Numbered from the stretch's first letter, positions 8,358-13,666 are shown. The stretch is DNA of 17,277 bases from an uncultured Eubacteriales bacterium (GCA_934526185.1 CAKTAA010000049.1:1-17277); one strand, 5' to 3'. Numbers and translations: made by a program. Notes: generated by a model from the letters alone, not told the origin.

Positions 8358-8385
8358 AGGGATTGCCCGTTTTAAGGCAATCCCT
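8358..8385 (-). terminator. Hairpin downstream of the tRNA-end core
   Basis: AGGGATTGCC (8358-8367) and GGCAATCCCT (8376-8385) form a perfect ten-pair stem with an eight-base loop. Read on the minus strand it stands just after the tRNA CCA end and is followed by CATTTTATG, a weak T tract. It probably represents the tRNA terminator carried within the attachment site, and it would also stop integrase transcription. Confidence 0.6.
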
Positions 8386-8389
8386 GTAT

Positions 8390-8414
8390 TGGTGCGAGTG
8401 ACGGGACTTGAACC
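8390..8414 (-). other. Attachment core: 3' end of a tRNA gene (attP-like)
   Basis: On the minus strand these 25 bases read as a tRNA 3' end: T-loop GGTTCAAGT, the 3' half of the T stem, an acceptor strand CACTCGC, discriminator A and an encoded CCA. Upstream on the same strand the T stem already mismatches (ACTGG against CCCGT) and no anticodon arm, D arm or GCGAGTG 5' acceptor follows, so this is only a fragment. The acceptor strand and A discriminator suggest tRNA-Leu. Integration here would rebuild the host tRNA. The region 8215-8488 holds no gene, only this core, its hairpin and the flanking repeats. Confidence 0.8.
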
Positions 8415-8465
8415 AGTGCGATATAGCGTATAGATATAGGATAAATGCGAATCTTTTTATTTTCA

Positions 8466-8486
8466 TGTTGCATTTCGTGTTGCATA
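8466..8486 (+). repeat. Right integrase arm-type repeats (two TTGCAT, 12-bp period)
   Basis: TTGCAT at 8468-8473 and 8480-8485, 12 bases apart. The 21 bases 8466-8486 are identical to 8248-8268. This copy sits between the attachment core and the integrase stop codon (8489), giving an asymmetric set of three sites on one side of the core and two on the other. Confidence 0.6.
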
Positions 8487-8488
8487 AT

Positions 8489-9520
8489 TTATTTTTCCTT
8501 ATTCATAAGCTTTGAAAAATGGGAATTCGCTATATTAGTGAATTCTTTTTCCTTGTCGCCCATTGTATGCTGATAAATATTTTTTAGAGTGCTGTCAGTA
8601 GTCCAACCGCCGCGGCGCATAATATATTTATCCGGCACGCCAAGCGCATGAAGTATAGAAGCCTGATAATGGCGCAAATCATGAAATCGAAACCGTGGGA
8701 GGCCAAGACGATCTAATTCACGATGGAACGCGGTAAGATAGCTGCTCGGAAGTAAATTTTTTACAATTTTCCCTTCCCTATCGCGCGGAATGCGATTTAT
8801 AACTTCTACCGGTAGTATTACTGTACGATATCCAGCTTCCGATTTCGGGCCCTTGCTCACCCACTTTTTATTTTCATCGACTACTAAGGCTTTATTAATT
8901 ACTACAGCATTATCAGTAAAATCCGATGCTTCCAACGCGCCTATTTCACTTCTCCGCAAAGAGCCGAAAGCCGCAAGCAGAATAGGAATTTCGATTTCTT
9001 TTCCACGAACGCCCTCGACAAGCTTTTTAATATCTTCATCTGTTGGCACATAGATAGTAGGCTTTTCTTTTTTGGGGAGCGTCGTATTAAGGCGCATTTC
9101 TGGCCGGTAAACGGCCATCACAGCGGAAAGAAGCCCGTGCATATTACGCAGGGATTTGGGAGAGTGGGAAAGCGCTTCTTTATTGATTTCTATTTGTATG
9201 AGTTCCGGCGTGACCTCGGATAATTGCAAATCCATTAAGCCTTGCAAGTCATGTTTTGCAGAGCGTTTATATTCTCTTATTGTAGAAGGAGATAGAATAT
9301 TTTGCTTGCTTTCAATATATTGGGTGTAAGCCGCTCTCAAAGTGACTTTGTTAGGGCGTTGCCTGGATTTCTGCGTCCTGGCCCACTCGGACGCCTGGAA
9401 TTCTGCCTCCCTTTTTGTATCGGCGGTAAACGATTCGTACTGGCGTTTCCCCTCTTCATCTTTCCCGGAGTATATTAGCACACGCCATTTCCCGCTAGGG
9501 AGCTTTCTTGCGGTTGCCAT
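8489..9520 (-). CDS. int: Phage tyrosine integrase
   Basis: This 343-aa site-specific recombinase would insert and excise the phage at the tRNA-end core next to it. Residues about 1-50 are an AP2-like arm-binding domain (the GKWRV strand followed by the EEGKRQ turn). About 58-140 is the SAM-like core-binding domain, and about 155-325 the catalytic domain. The catalytic set is complete: R189 in SLRRSE, K226 in the KGPKS hairpin, H280 and R283 in HDLRH, W306 in GGW, and nucleophile Y316 in IYQH. The ATG is preceded by AAGGATAGGTG on the minus strand. The gene's 3' end faces the attachment site, the usual int-attP order. No obvious excisionase gene lies beside it; one of the small early genes may supply it. 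Confidence 0.95.
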   Translation of the reverse strand: MATARKLPSGKWRVLIYSGKDEEGKRQYESFTADTKREAEFQASEWARTQKSRQRPNKVTLRAAYTQYIESKQNILSPSTIREYKRSAKHDLQGLMDLQLSEVTPELIQIEINKEALSHSPKSLRNMHGLLSAVMAVYRPEMRLNTTLPKKEKPTIYVPTDEDIKKLVEGVRGKEIEIPILLAAFGSLRRSEIGALEASDFTDNAVVINKALVVDENKKWVSKGPKSEAGYRTVILPVEVINRIPRDREGKIVKNLLPSSYLTAFHRELDRLGLPRFRFHDLRHYQASILHALGVPDKYIMRRGGWTTDSTLKNIYQHTMGDKEKEFTNIANSHFSKLMNKEK

Positions 9521-9536
9521 AAAATATCACCTATCC

Positions 9537-9565
9537 TTTACTTTTGAGCGGGCAGGTGATATAAT
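9537..9565 (+). promoter_or_regulatory. Possible promoter for a small RNA
   Basis: TTTACT (9537-9542) and TATAAT (9560-9565) are 17 bases apart on the plus strand, divergent from the integrase. The -10 overlaps an inverted repeat, GGGCAGG-TGATAT (9550-9562) with ATATCA-x2-CCTGCCC (9577-9591), that could be an operator. Confidence 0.4.
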
Positions 9566-9571
9566 AAAAAT

Positions 9572-9639
9572 GCGTGATATCAGGCCTGCCCTGATAGTAT
9601 TCGTTCTCTCCCGTGTTAGCGGCGCGGGGGAGATTTTTT
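9572..9639 (+). ncRNA. Possible small RNA between integrase and cargo genes
   Basis: A transcript from the promoter just upstream would be about 68 bases long. It would hold a perfect seven-pair hairpin, TATCAGG (9578-9584) with CCTGATA (9590-9596), then a terminator hairpin with six T. An ORF of 38 codons starts at the ATG at 9570 and runs through the terminator, but it has no ribosome site and is unlikely. The RNA's role is unknown; it could simply be a leader or an insulator. Confidence 0.3.
9607..9639 (+). terminator. Rho-independent terminator, plus direction
   Basis: TCTCCC (9607-9612) pairs with GGGAGA (9628-9633), extended by further pairs after a small bulge, and is followed by six T (9634-9639). 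It lies 15 bases before the -35 of the next promoter and would insulate the cargo cassette from upstream transcription. Confidence 0.6.
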
Positions 9640-9654
9640 GTTTGATAATTTGCA

Positions 9655-9683
9655 TTGACAGAGCAATTCTCTTTGCCTATAAT
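9655..9683 (+). promoter_or_regulatory. Consensus sigma-A promoter of the two-gene cargo cassette
   Basis: TTGACA (9655-9660) and TATAAT (9678-9683) are a perfect match to the housekeeping consensus with a 17-base spacer. No operator of the XRE switch type is seen in it, so the cassette is probably transcribed constitutively, also in a lysogen. Confidence 0.85.
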
Positions 9684-9735
9684 TAAATTAAAAAACAAAA
9701 GTAGCTGATAATAATATATTAGGGAGATGGTTTGG

Positions 9736-10188
9736 GTGGGAGATATAGCGCTGACCCAAGCAGAAGCAGATAAATTATTAAAGATGATGAAAAAATCCCT
9801 TGAGGGAATAGTTGATTTTCCTCGGAAGAATACAAAAACCGAATTTGAAGTAATGGGAGATACAGAAAGAGACATCTTTACGATATGTATCTATAGGGGA
9901 AAGATAAATCCTAAAAAATACGACTATGGCGCTAGAATTAAAAAAAATGGAATTCTTTTACTCGAATTACATATAGGACCATCTAATGTACATATAAATC
10001 CAAATGGTGAGAAACTTAGAGGCGACCATTGGCACATTTATACAGAGGAATATGGGAGACGGGTTGCGTTTCCGGCGGAAGGTATTGAAAGCGAAAAATT
10101 TATAGAAAATACACTTTTCTTTTTTAAAACCTTCAACATTATTAAGCCCCCACAGGTTTATTACCAAATGGAATGGGAAAATCAATAA
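9736..10188 (+). CDS. DUF6978-like protein of unknown function
   Basis: This 150-aa soluble protein is taken from GTG 9736, with AGGGAG at 9721-9726 nine bases upstream; ATG 9727 in the same frame leaves no spacing. An N-terminal helix is followed by a beta-rich core: a TICIYRG strand, a LLLELHIG strand, then HINPNGEKLRGDHWHIYTEE, where three His and acidic residues cluster and could bind metal or form an active site. The C-terminus is helical (about 115-150). I recall this pattern as DUF6978, whose members tend to neighbour DUF1828 proteins, but that name needs a profile search. It lies 20 bases before a DUF1828/DUF1829 gene under one strong promoter, so the two probably act together. The position beside int suggests lysogenic cargo such as exclusion or a toxin-antitoxin-like unit. 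Confidence 0.6.
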   Translation: MGDIALTQAEADKLLKMMKKSLEGIVDFPRKNTKTEFEVMGDTERDIFTICIYRGKINPKKYDYGARIKKNGILLLELHIGPSNVHINPNGEKLRGDHWHIYTEEYGRRVAFPAEGIESEKFIENTLFFFKTFNIIKPPQVYYQMEWENQ

Positions 10189-10208
10189 GGAAAAGAGGAG
10201 GTACTACT

Positions 10209-10967
10209 GTGGATATTCAAAAATTGATAGACAGTTATGCCACGTGGCTGAAAGAAGAAATTACTTGTGAAAAAGTTGGAGAATATTATGAGATTACCAC
10301 GCCATATTTGGATAACGCAAATGATTACCTCCAAATCTATGTGAAACAAGAAGGCAACGACATCTATTTTTCAGATGACGGTCAGATAATTCGAGGCCTA
10401 AAAATGAACGGATTTCAGTTTACTCCAACGCGCAGAACGCATTTACAGAGGATTCTTACCCAGTATGGTATAAAACTGGACGGGGACGAACTGAATACCA
10501 AAGCTCCAATTGAGAGTTTCGCTCAAAAAAAGCACATGTTGATACAGGCAATGCTGCGTATCAATGACATGTGTTCCCTATCAAAATCAAAAGTATCCTC
10601 TCTCTTTTTAGATGATATTCAGGCGTTTTTTAATGAAAAAGAGATTTATTATTCAGAAAATGTACAGTTTACAGGGCATTCTGGATATTCTCATTGCTAT
10701 GACTTTTTATTGCAAAGAAGCCGAACAAAACCGGAACGGCTTTGTCAAGCTGTTAACACACCAAATAAATCTAATATGGGGAATATCCTTTTCGCATGGA
10801 ATGATACAAAGCCTTCTAGAAGAAATGACAGCGAATTGATCGTTCTCCTTAACGATCAAAACACGATAGCACGTGGAATAGAAGAGGCTTTTCAGAACTA
10901 CCAAGTAAAAGCAATTAGATGGAGTCAACGAATGAGACAGGAAAACTTAGAAATATTGTCAGCTTGA
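10209..10967 (+). CDS. DUF1828-DUF1829 protein
   Basis: The start is GTG 10209 behind GAGGAGG (10195-10201), giving 252 aa. Residues about 10-100 match the DUF1828 pattern as I know it: an EYYEITTPYLDNANDYLQIYV strand pair, then IYFSDDGQII and LKMNGFQ. About 120-250 match DUF1829: QKKHMLIQAMLRINDM, SLFLDDIQAFF, a HCYDFLLQR strand, then NILFAWNDTK and LIVLLNDQN. Both families are uncharacterised and common in prophages. The alternating strands with conserved D and Q residues in the C-terminal half recall a nuclease-like fold, but that is speculation. There is no membrane segment. It is co-transcribed with the DUF6978-like gene and followed by a terminator, so the pair is a self-contained unit. 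Confidence 0.75.
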   Translation: MDIQKLIDSYATWLKEEITCEKVGEYYEITTPYLDNANDYLQIYVKQEGNDIYFSDDGQIIRGLKMNGFQFTPTRRTHLQRILTQYGIKLDGDELNTKAPIESFAQKKHMLIQAMLRINDMCSLSKSKVSSLFLDDIQAFFNEKEIYYSENVQFTGHSGYSHCYDFLLQRSRTKPERLCQAVNTPNKSNMGNILFAWNDTKPSRRNDSELIVLLNDQNTIARGIEEAFQNYQVKAIRWSQRMRQENLEILSA

Positions 10968-11004
10968 TGTTCTATTTCAATTCCCGCTCCCGTGTTTCAA
11001 GTCC

Positions 11005-11028
11005 CGCCCCTGAGAGGGGCGATTTTTT
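11005..11028 (+). terminator. Rho-independent terminator of the cargo cassette
   Basis: CGCCCCT (11005-11011) pairs with AGGGGCG (11015-11021) across a three-base loop, then A and six T (11023-11028). It starts 37 bases after the stop of the DUF1828-DUF1829 gene. Confidence 0.85.
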
Positions 11029-11098
11029 ATTGTCTGAAAGTCGGCGTTTTTGTAATCGTCAGTTTTTCTATATAAACGAAATATTTTCTGTTTTTATA

Positions 11099-11126
11099 TT
11101 GAAAATTTTGTAAAATAATATATAAT
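11099..11126 (+). promoter_or_regulatory. Promoter of the membrane coiled-coil gene
   Basis: TTGAAA (11099-11104) and TATAAT (11121-11126) have a 16-base spacer, in very AT-rich DNA just upstream of AAGGAGGT (11137-11144) and the GTG start at 11153. Confidence 0.65.
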
Positions 11127-11152
11127 AAAACATAATAAGGAGGTCGAAAATA

Positions 11153-11929
11153 GTGCATATAATTGAGCTTCTATTAATAGTTTCTATTTGTGTAGGGAGT
11201 ATTGCTTTTAGCGGGTTGAACTCATTTTCTAAAGAAATAACTGATAAAAATATTAAACGGAAAATGAAGCTTCTTCTTGTATGTTTTAGCGTTGCAATCG
11301 TATCGGCTTTTATTTCTATTGGGATGTACTATAATCTAGATGAATCTACTGTATCCTTGCCGGTATATAACGATACAGTACAAACAGTAGAAGAAGAGCA
11401 AGAAAAAAACGCTCAAATACAAACTGAGAATGGCCAGTTAAAAGAAGAAATAAAAGTTTTAAAGGGAAACGCACAAGTTCAAAAATACGATGAACTGAAT
11501 CTCTTATATGGAGAAAAAATCAGTGAAAATGAAAAACTGATATCTCAAATAGAAAACATCCCGTCTCCAACAGAAACAAAAGAATACATAAGTTTAAAAG
11601 AAGAAAACGATAAGTTAAAAGCAAGCATTGACAGTTTGAAGGAACAACTTGACGATGCATTAGAACGTTCTTCTACAATTGGAGAACAATTTCAAAAATT
11701 CAAAGAGCAGTATTACAGTTCTCGCTCTTCACAAACCAGCAATAGTTATACTTCTAATAACGAGACCTCTTATCAAGCCGCACAAGAAGACAAAAAGGAA
11801 ATATTTGTTTATGTAACCCGGACGGGAAGCAAATACCATACTCACAAATGTGGAAACGGGACTTATTATCAAGTAACGTTAGACCAGGCTTTAGCAAGAG
11901 GACTAGACCCATGCTCTAAATGCTATTAA
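11153..11929 (+). CDS. Membrane-anchored coiled-coil protein with C-terminal Cys/His metal-binding motif
   Basis: The start is GTG 11153, fixed by AAGGAGGT eight bases upstream; the product is 258 aa. Two TM helices (about 3-22 and 40-60) flank a Lys/Arg-rich loop. By the positive-inside rule that loop is cytoplasmic and the long remainder lies outside. Residues about 74-188 form a charged coiled coil broken at a Pro-Ser-Pro near 137-139. About 188-212 is a Ser/Asn-rich linker. The last 40 residues read VYVTRTGSKYHTHKCGNGT, then an AxxxGxxPCxxC end, with H229, C233, C254 and C257 as likely zinc ligands (H231 also near). That end motif is found on many secreted Firmicute proteins and recalls the Ada-type zinc site. 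It is a single-gene unit between promoter and terminator in the lysogenic region, which suggests superinfection exclusion or surface change. The function is not known. Confidence 0.75.
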   Translation: MHIIELLLIVSICVGSIAFSGLNSFSKEITDKNIKRKMKLLLVCFSVAIVSAFISIGMYYNLDESTVSLPVYNDTVQTVEEEQEKNAQIQTENGQLKEEIKVLKGNAQVQKYDELNLLYGEKISENEKLISQIENIPSPTETKEYISLKEENDKLKASIDSLKEQLDDALERSSTIGEQFQKFKEQYYSSRSSQTSNSYTSNNETSYQAAQEDKKEIFVYVTRTGSKYHTHKCGNGTYYQVTLDQALARGLDPCSKCY

Positions 11930-11945
11930 ATTGTTCATAGTTCAA

Positions 11946-11989
11946 AATTCTCTCCCACTTCTTAACAAATGAAGAGGGAGAGAATTTTT
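11946..11989 (+). terminator. Rho-independent terminator after the membrane protein gene
   Basis: AATTCTCTCCC (11946-11956) pairs with GGGAGAGAATT (11976-11986), an 11-pair perfect stem, with extra pairing of CTTC and GAAG in the loop and T to 11989. Being nearly symmetrical, it may work in both directions. Confidence 0.8.
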
Positions 11990-12070
11990 GTTACTTTCCA
12001 CACTCTTCAAAATTAAATAAATTTCAATTTTTTAATAAATTTAGTAAAATATGGAAACTTCGGAAATCTA

Positions 12071-12099
12071 TTGCAATGCTGAATATCGTTCGATATAAT
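12071..12099 (+). promoter_or_regulatory. Promoter with an overlapping palindromic operator
   Basis: TTGCAA (12071-12076) and TATAAT (12094-12099) are 17 bases apart. The perfect palindrome ATATCGTTCGATAT (12083-12096) covers the spacer and the first bases of the -10, so a dimeric repressor bound there would block the promoter. It differs from the CACTTTAAGTG operators of the XRE pair. A leader stem-loop follows, GCACATAA (12114-12121) with TTATGTGC (12143-12150). The rest of 11990-12167 is AT-rich with no other signal seen. Confidence 0.55.
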
Positions 12100-12176
12100 A
12101 GAGATATAAAAAAGCACATAAAGAATTAAAAATAATATCAAATTATGTGCATATTTGAAAATAAGAGGTGGCAGGA

Positions 12177-12425
12177 ATGAAACAGCAAACTAGAAATAGG
12201 AAAAATAGAAAAAATATAACAAAAAAGAATTCGGGCTTGAAAAATCCTGCTGATGATGATATAATTCAAATTGGAACAAACGTTCTAAAAAATCAACAGA
12301 AAGGAAAGTTAAAAACGAAAACTAAAAATGAGGAAATTGAAACCAAACGAGAAAGACTAAAGACGCTGTACATCAAATCTCAAAACAAAGATCGGATAGA
12401 ACAACTATTTCTTTTTTCCATCTAA
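12177..12425 (+). CDS. Small Lys-rich protein of unknown function
   Basis: This 82-aa protein is taken from ATG 12177 with AGAGGTGG at 12164-12171; GTG 12168 is a second choice. It is very rich in Lys, Asn and Gln, with a basic N-terminus (QTRNRKNRKN) and a helical Lys/Glu-rich second half, so it may bind nucleic acid or may be a chance frame in AT-rich DNA. Support comes from the promoter and ribosome site upstream. Its last 21 bases overlap the convergent 3' end of the XRE repressor gene, and no terminator separates the two, so antisense interference is possible. No family is recognised. Confidence 0.45.
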   Translation: MKQQTRNRKNRKNITKKNSGLKNPADDDIIQIGTNVLKNQQKGKLKTKTKNEEIETKRERLKTLYIKSQNKDRIEQLFLFSI

Positions 12426-12782
12426 AAGTTCTATGATAGATTCTAGTCGATCAAGTTCCTCTTCTGTCATGCTACTAATTCTTTTATAAAAGTTCTTTTG
12501 TCTTTCGGTAAGAGTAGAAAGTTCATCAGTATTTATAATGGTGGACTTTTTACTCTTATTTACACCATTTGGAAGTAATAATGCCGTACGTGCAACTCCA
12601 AAATGATTTGCAAGCCATTCTATTTTATCCATTCGGGGCATTTTTGTCCCTGCGCACCATCCTGAAACAGAAGAACATGCTACTCCCATAGCTGAAGCTA
12701 ATTCTGCTTGCGTTTCTTGATTTATTTCAAGAAGATATGCTAAATTCTGAGCAAAAACTTTTTTAGTTTCATATTCTGGCAT
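12405..12782 (-). CDS. XRE-family repressor (CI-like)
   Basis: This 125-aa protein starts at the minus-strand ATG at 12782 behind AAAGGAGGT. Residues about 8-62 are a classic five-helix Cro/CI HTH: the QAELASAMGV helix, the CSSVSGWCAGTKMP recognition helix and turn, then the KIEWLANHFGV helix. A Lys/Ser linker and a C-terminal helical part (about 88-125, Glu/Leu-rich) would allow dimer formation. There is no S24 peptidase domain, so it is not a LexA-type self-cleaving repressor; induction would need another input, such as the antirepressor downstream. It is divergent from a Cro-like gene, with matching operators in both promoters, so it is most likely the lysogeny repressor. Confidence 0.8.
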   Translation of the reverse strand: MPEYETKKVFAQNLAYLLEINQETQAELASAMGVACSSVSGWCAGTKMPRMDKIEWLANHFGVARTALLLPNGVNKSKKSTIINTDELSTLTERQKNFYKRISSMTEEELDRLESIIELLDGKKK

Positions 12783-12806
12783 ATCGATACCTCCTTTTAT
12801 ACTTCT

Positions 12807-12834
12807 ATTATACACTTAAAGCGAAAAAAAACAA
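12807..12834 (-). promoter_or_regulatory. Repressor promoter with operator copy O1
   Basis: On the minus strand, TTGTTT (12834-12829) and TATAAT (12812-12807) are 16 bases apart. Between them lies CACTTAAAGCG (12813-12823, plus-strand reading), which matches the CACTTTAAGTG palindrome at nine of eleven positions. The repressor may therefore regulate itself. Confidence 0.6.
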
Positions 12835-12863
12835 TATCAAAACAAAAAAATTCATTTTTAGTA

Positions 12864-12892
12864 TTGACATTCACTTTAAGTGATGATAAAAT
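12864..12892 (+). promoter_or_regulatory. Early (Cro-side) promoter with operator copy O2
   Basis: TTGACA (12864-12869) and TAAAAT (12887-12892) have a 17-base spacer that contains the palindrome TCACTTTAAGTGA (12871-12883). A repressor on this site would occlude RNA polymerase, as in lambda PR. The leader then has AAAGGAGGT at 12901-12909. Confidence 0.75.
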
Positions 12893-12920
12893 TATAAATG
12901 AAAGGAGGTACAAAACTTTT

Positions 12921-13133
12921 ATGTATACTATATCATTAGAAGCAGCAAGAGTAAATGCTAAACTTAGACAATGTGATGTTGCTAGAAAAATGGGCCTTAA
13001 CGTAAGCACAATCGCGAATTGGGAAAAAGGAAAGACATCTCCCAGTGTTATTCAATTTCAAACATTATGTAATCTTTATAAATGTCCACAAGATATTATT
13101 TTTTTACCCAAAATATTCACTTTAAGTGAATAA
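12921..13133 (+). CDS. Small XRE regulator (Cro-like)
   Basis: This 70-aa protein starts at ATG 12921, eleven bases after AAAGGAGGT. Nearly the whole chain is one HTH domain (about 5-60): the RVNAKLRQCDVARKMGL helices, the VSTIANWEKGKTSPS recognition helix, then FQTLCNLYKC. Size and position, first gene of the rightward early operon and divergent from the larger repressor, fit a Cro-like protein that shuts off the repressor promoter. The last codons (FTLSE) are encoded by a full copy of the operator palindrome. An upstream in-frame extension would start inside the promoter and is rejected. Confidence 0.8.
   Translation: MYTISLEAARVNAKLRQCDVARKMGLNVSTIANWEKGKTSPSVIQFQTLCNLYKCPQDIIFLPKIFTLSE
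13116..13130 (+). promoter_or_regulatory. Operator copy O3 inside the Cro-like gene
   Basis: TTCACTTTAAGTGAA is a perfect 15-base palindrome with the same core as O2, placed at the very end of the Cro-like gene and not in an obvious promoter. It could serve looping with O1 and O2, or act as a roadblock. The following 13134-13327 shows no gene; it holds a separated inverted repeat, AATTCGGA (13179-13186) with TCCGAATT (13274-13281), and a TATAAT (13249-13254) without a good -35. Confidence 0.6.
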
Positions 13134-13327
13134 GATGGAACAAAAATGAGAAAAATGTAGAGTAGGTAAATGAATAGCAATTCGGAAAACAAAACGCAAA
13201 CAAAAAATTGGCGCAGTGCTACGTATGTATCATGTATATAAACTTTTCTATAATTGATATAGAAAAAGCTAAGTCCGAATTAAACTTTCACGACAGCACT
13301 AAAGCGACATAGGAAAGGAGAAAAAAC

Positions 13328-13498
13328 ATGAACGACCGGGAGCAAACAACAATCCGCCTGCCCTCAGGGCTGTTGGAGCAGCTGCAGAGGGAGGCGGAAG
13401 AACTGGGAATAAGTTTTAACTCTTTGGTGCTTATGATCTTGAACGAGGCGAAAAGCCGTCAAGAGAGATTGACCCATGTTGTTCCTCAAAATCCTTGA
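13328..13498 (+). CDS. Small ribbon-helix-helix (Arc-like) protein
   Basis: This 56-aa gene starts at ATG 13328, seven bases after AAAGGAG. The protein has the Arc/MetJ pattern: a short strand (QTTIRLP), helix A (GLLEQLQREAEELG), then helix B starting with a polar cap (SFNSLVLMILNEA). Arc-like dimers bind operators with the paired strand. It is the first gene after the switch and is probably read from the Cro-side promoter. Its last 68 bases overlap, tail to tail, with another RHH gene on the minus strand, an unusual arrangement. Confidence 0.7.
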   Translation: MNDREQTTIRLPSGLLEQLQREAEELGISFNSLVLMILNEAKSRQERLTHVVPQNP

Positions 13499-13634
13499 TA
13501 TGTTGCAATATCAATTGTTCAATCTCTTTGTTGGCAGAACGTCCGTTATATTCAGCAATATATTTCAGTTTGCCCATGGTCTCTGTTGGGATACGTAATG
13601 CATAATGAGGATTTTTGTGAGGCGCATTCGGCAT
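13431..13634 (-). CDS. Antisense ribbon-helix-helix (Arc-like) protein
   Basis: This 67-aa minus-strand protein has AAAGGAGTG before its ATG at 13634. A Pro/His-rich start is followed by the RHH fold: strand HYALRIP, helix TMGKLKYIAEYNG, then helix RSANKEIEQLILQHIKDFEE. The C-terminal 16 residues are encoded in the overlap with the plus-strand RHH gene. It is divergent from the next RHH gene (13773), and the shared gap has ATGTTG/CAACAT inverted repeats that one or both could bind. The layout resembles phage Arc/Mnt immunity regulation. Confidence 0.75.
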   Translation of the reverse strand: MPNAPHKNPHYALRIPTETMGKLKYIAEYNGRSANKEIEQLILQHIKDFEEQHGSISLDGFSPRSRS

Positions 13635-13666
13635 ATGTTGTCACTCCTTTGTCTATTTGACAACAT
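13635..13666. promoter_or_regulatory. Inverted repeat over the ribosome site of the antisense RHH gene
   Basis: ATGTTGTCA (13635-13643) and TGACAACAT (13658-13666) are perfect inverted repeats enclosing the ribosome binding site of the minus-strand RHH gene. They could be protein half-sites or an mRNA hairpin that hides the start. TTGACAACATAAT here (13657-13669) recurs at 13697-13709, exactly 40 bases on. Confidence 0.5.

Noticed and set aside
8390..8475. A complete tRNA gene on the minus strand
   Set aside because: Only the T-loop, half the T stem, the acceptor strand and CCA are present. No D arm, anticodon arm or 5' acceptor (GCGAGTG) follows, and the T stem has a mismatch.
9531..9875. 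Minus-strand ORF of 114 codons upstream of the integrase
   Set aside because: It runs through the divergent promoter, the terminator and the start of the DUF6978-like gene, has no ribosome site, and shows no recognisable domain.
10980..11012. A second tRNA 3' end, from TTCAAGTCCCG near 10996
   Set aside because: Eleven bases match the T-loop area of the attachment core, but no acceptor strand or CCA follows; the bases form part of the terminator stem.
10919..11113. Plus-strand ORF of 64 codons after the DUF1828-DUF1829 gene
   Set aside because: It lies over the end of that gene and its terminator and has no ribosome site.
12864..12920. Upstream extension of the Cro-like gene
   Set aside because: It would begin inside the -35 and operator, upstream of the strong AAAGGAGGT that serves ATG 12921.
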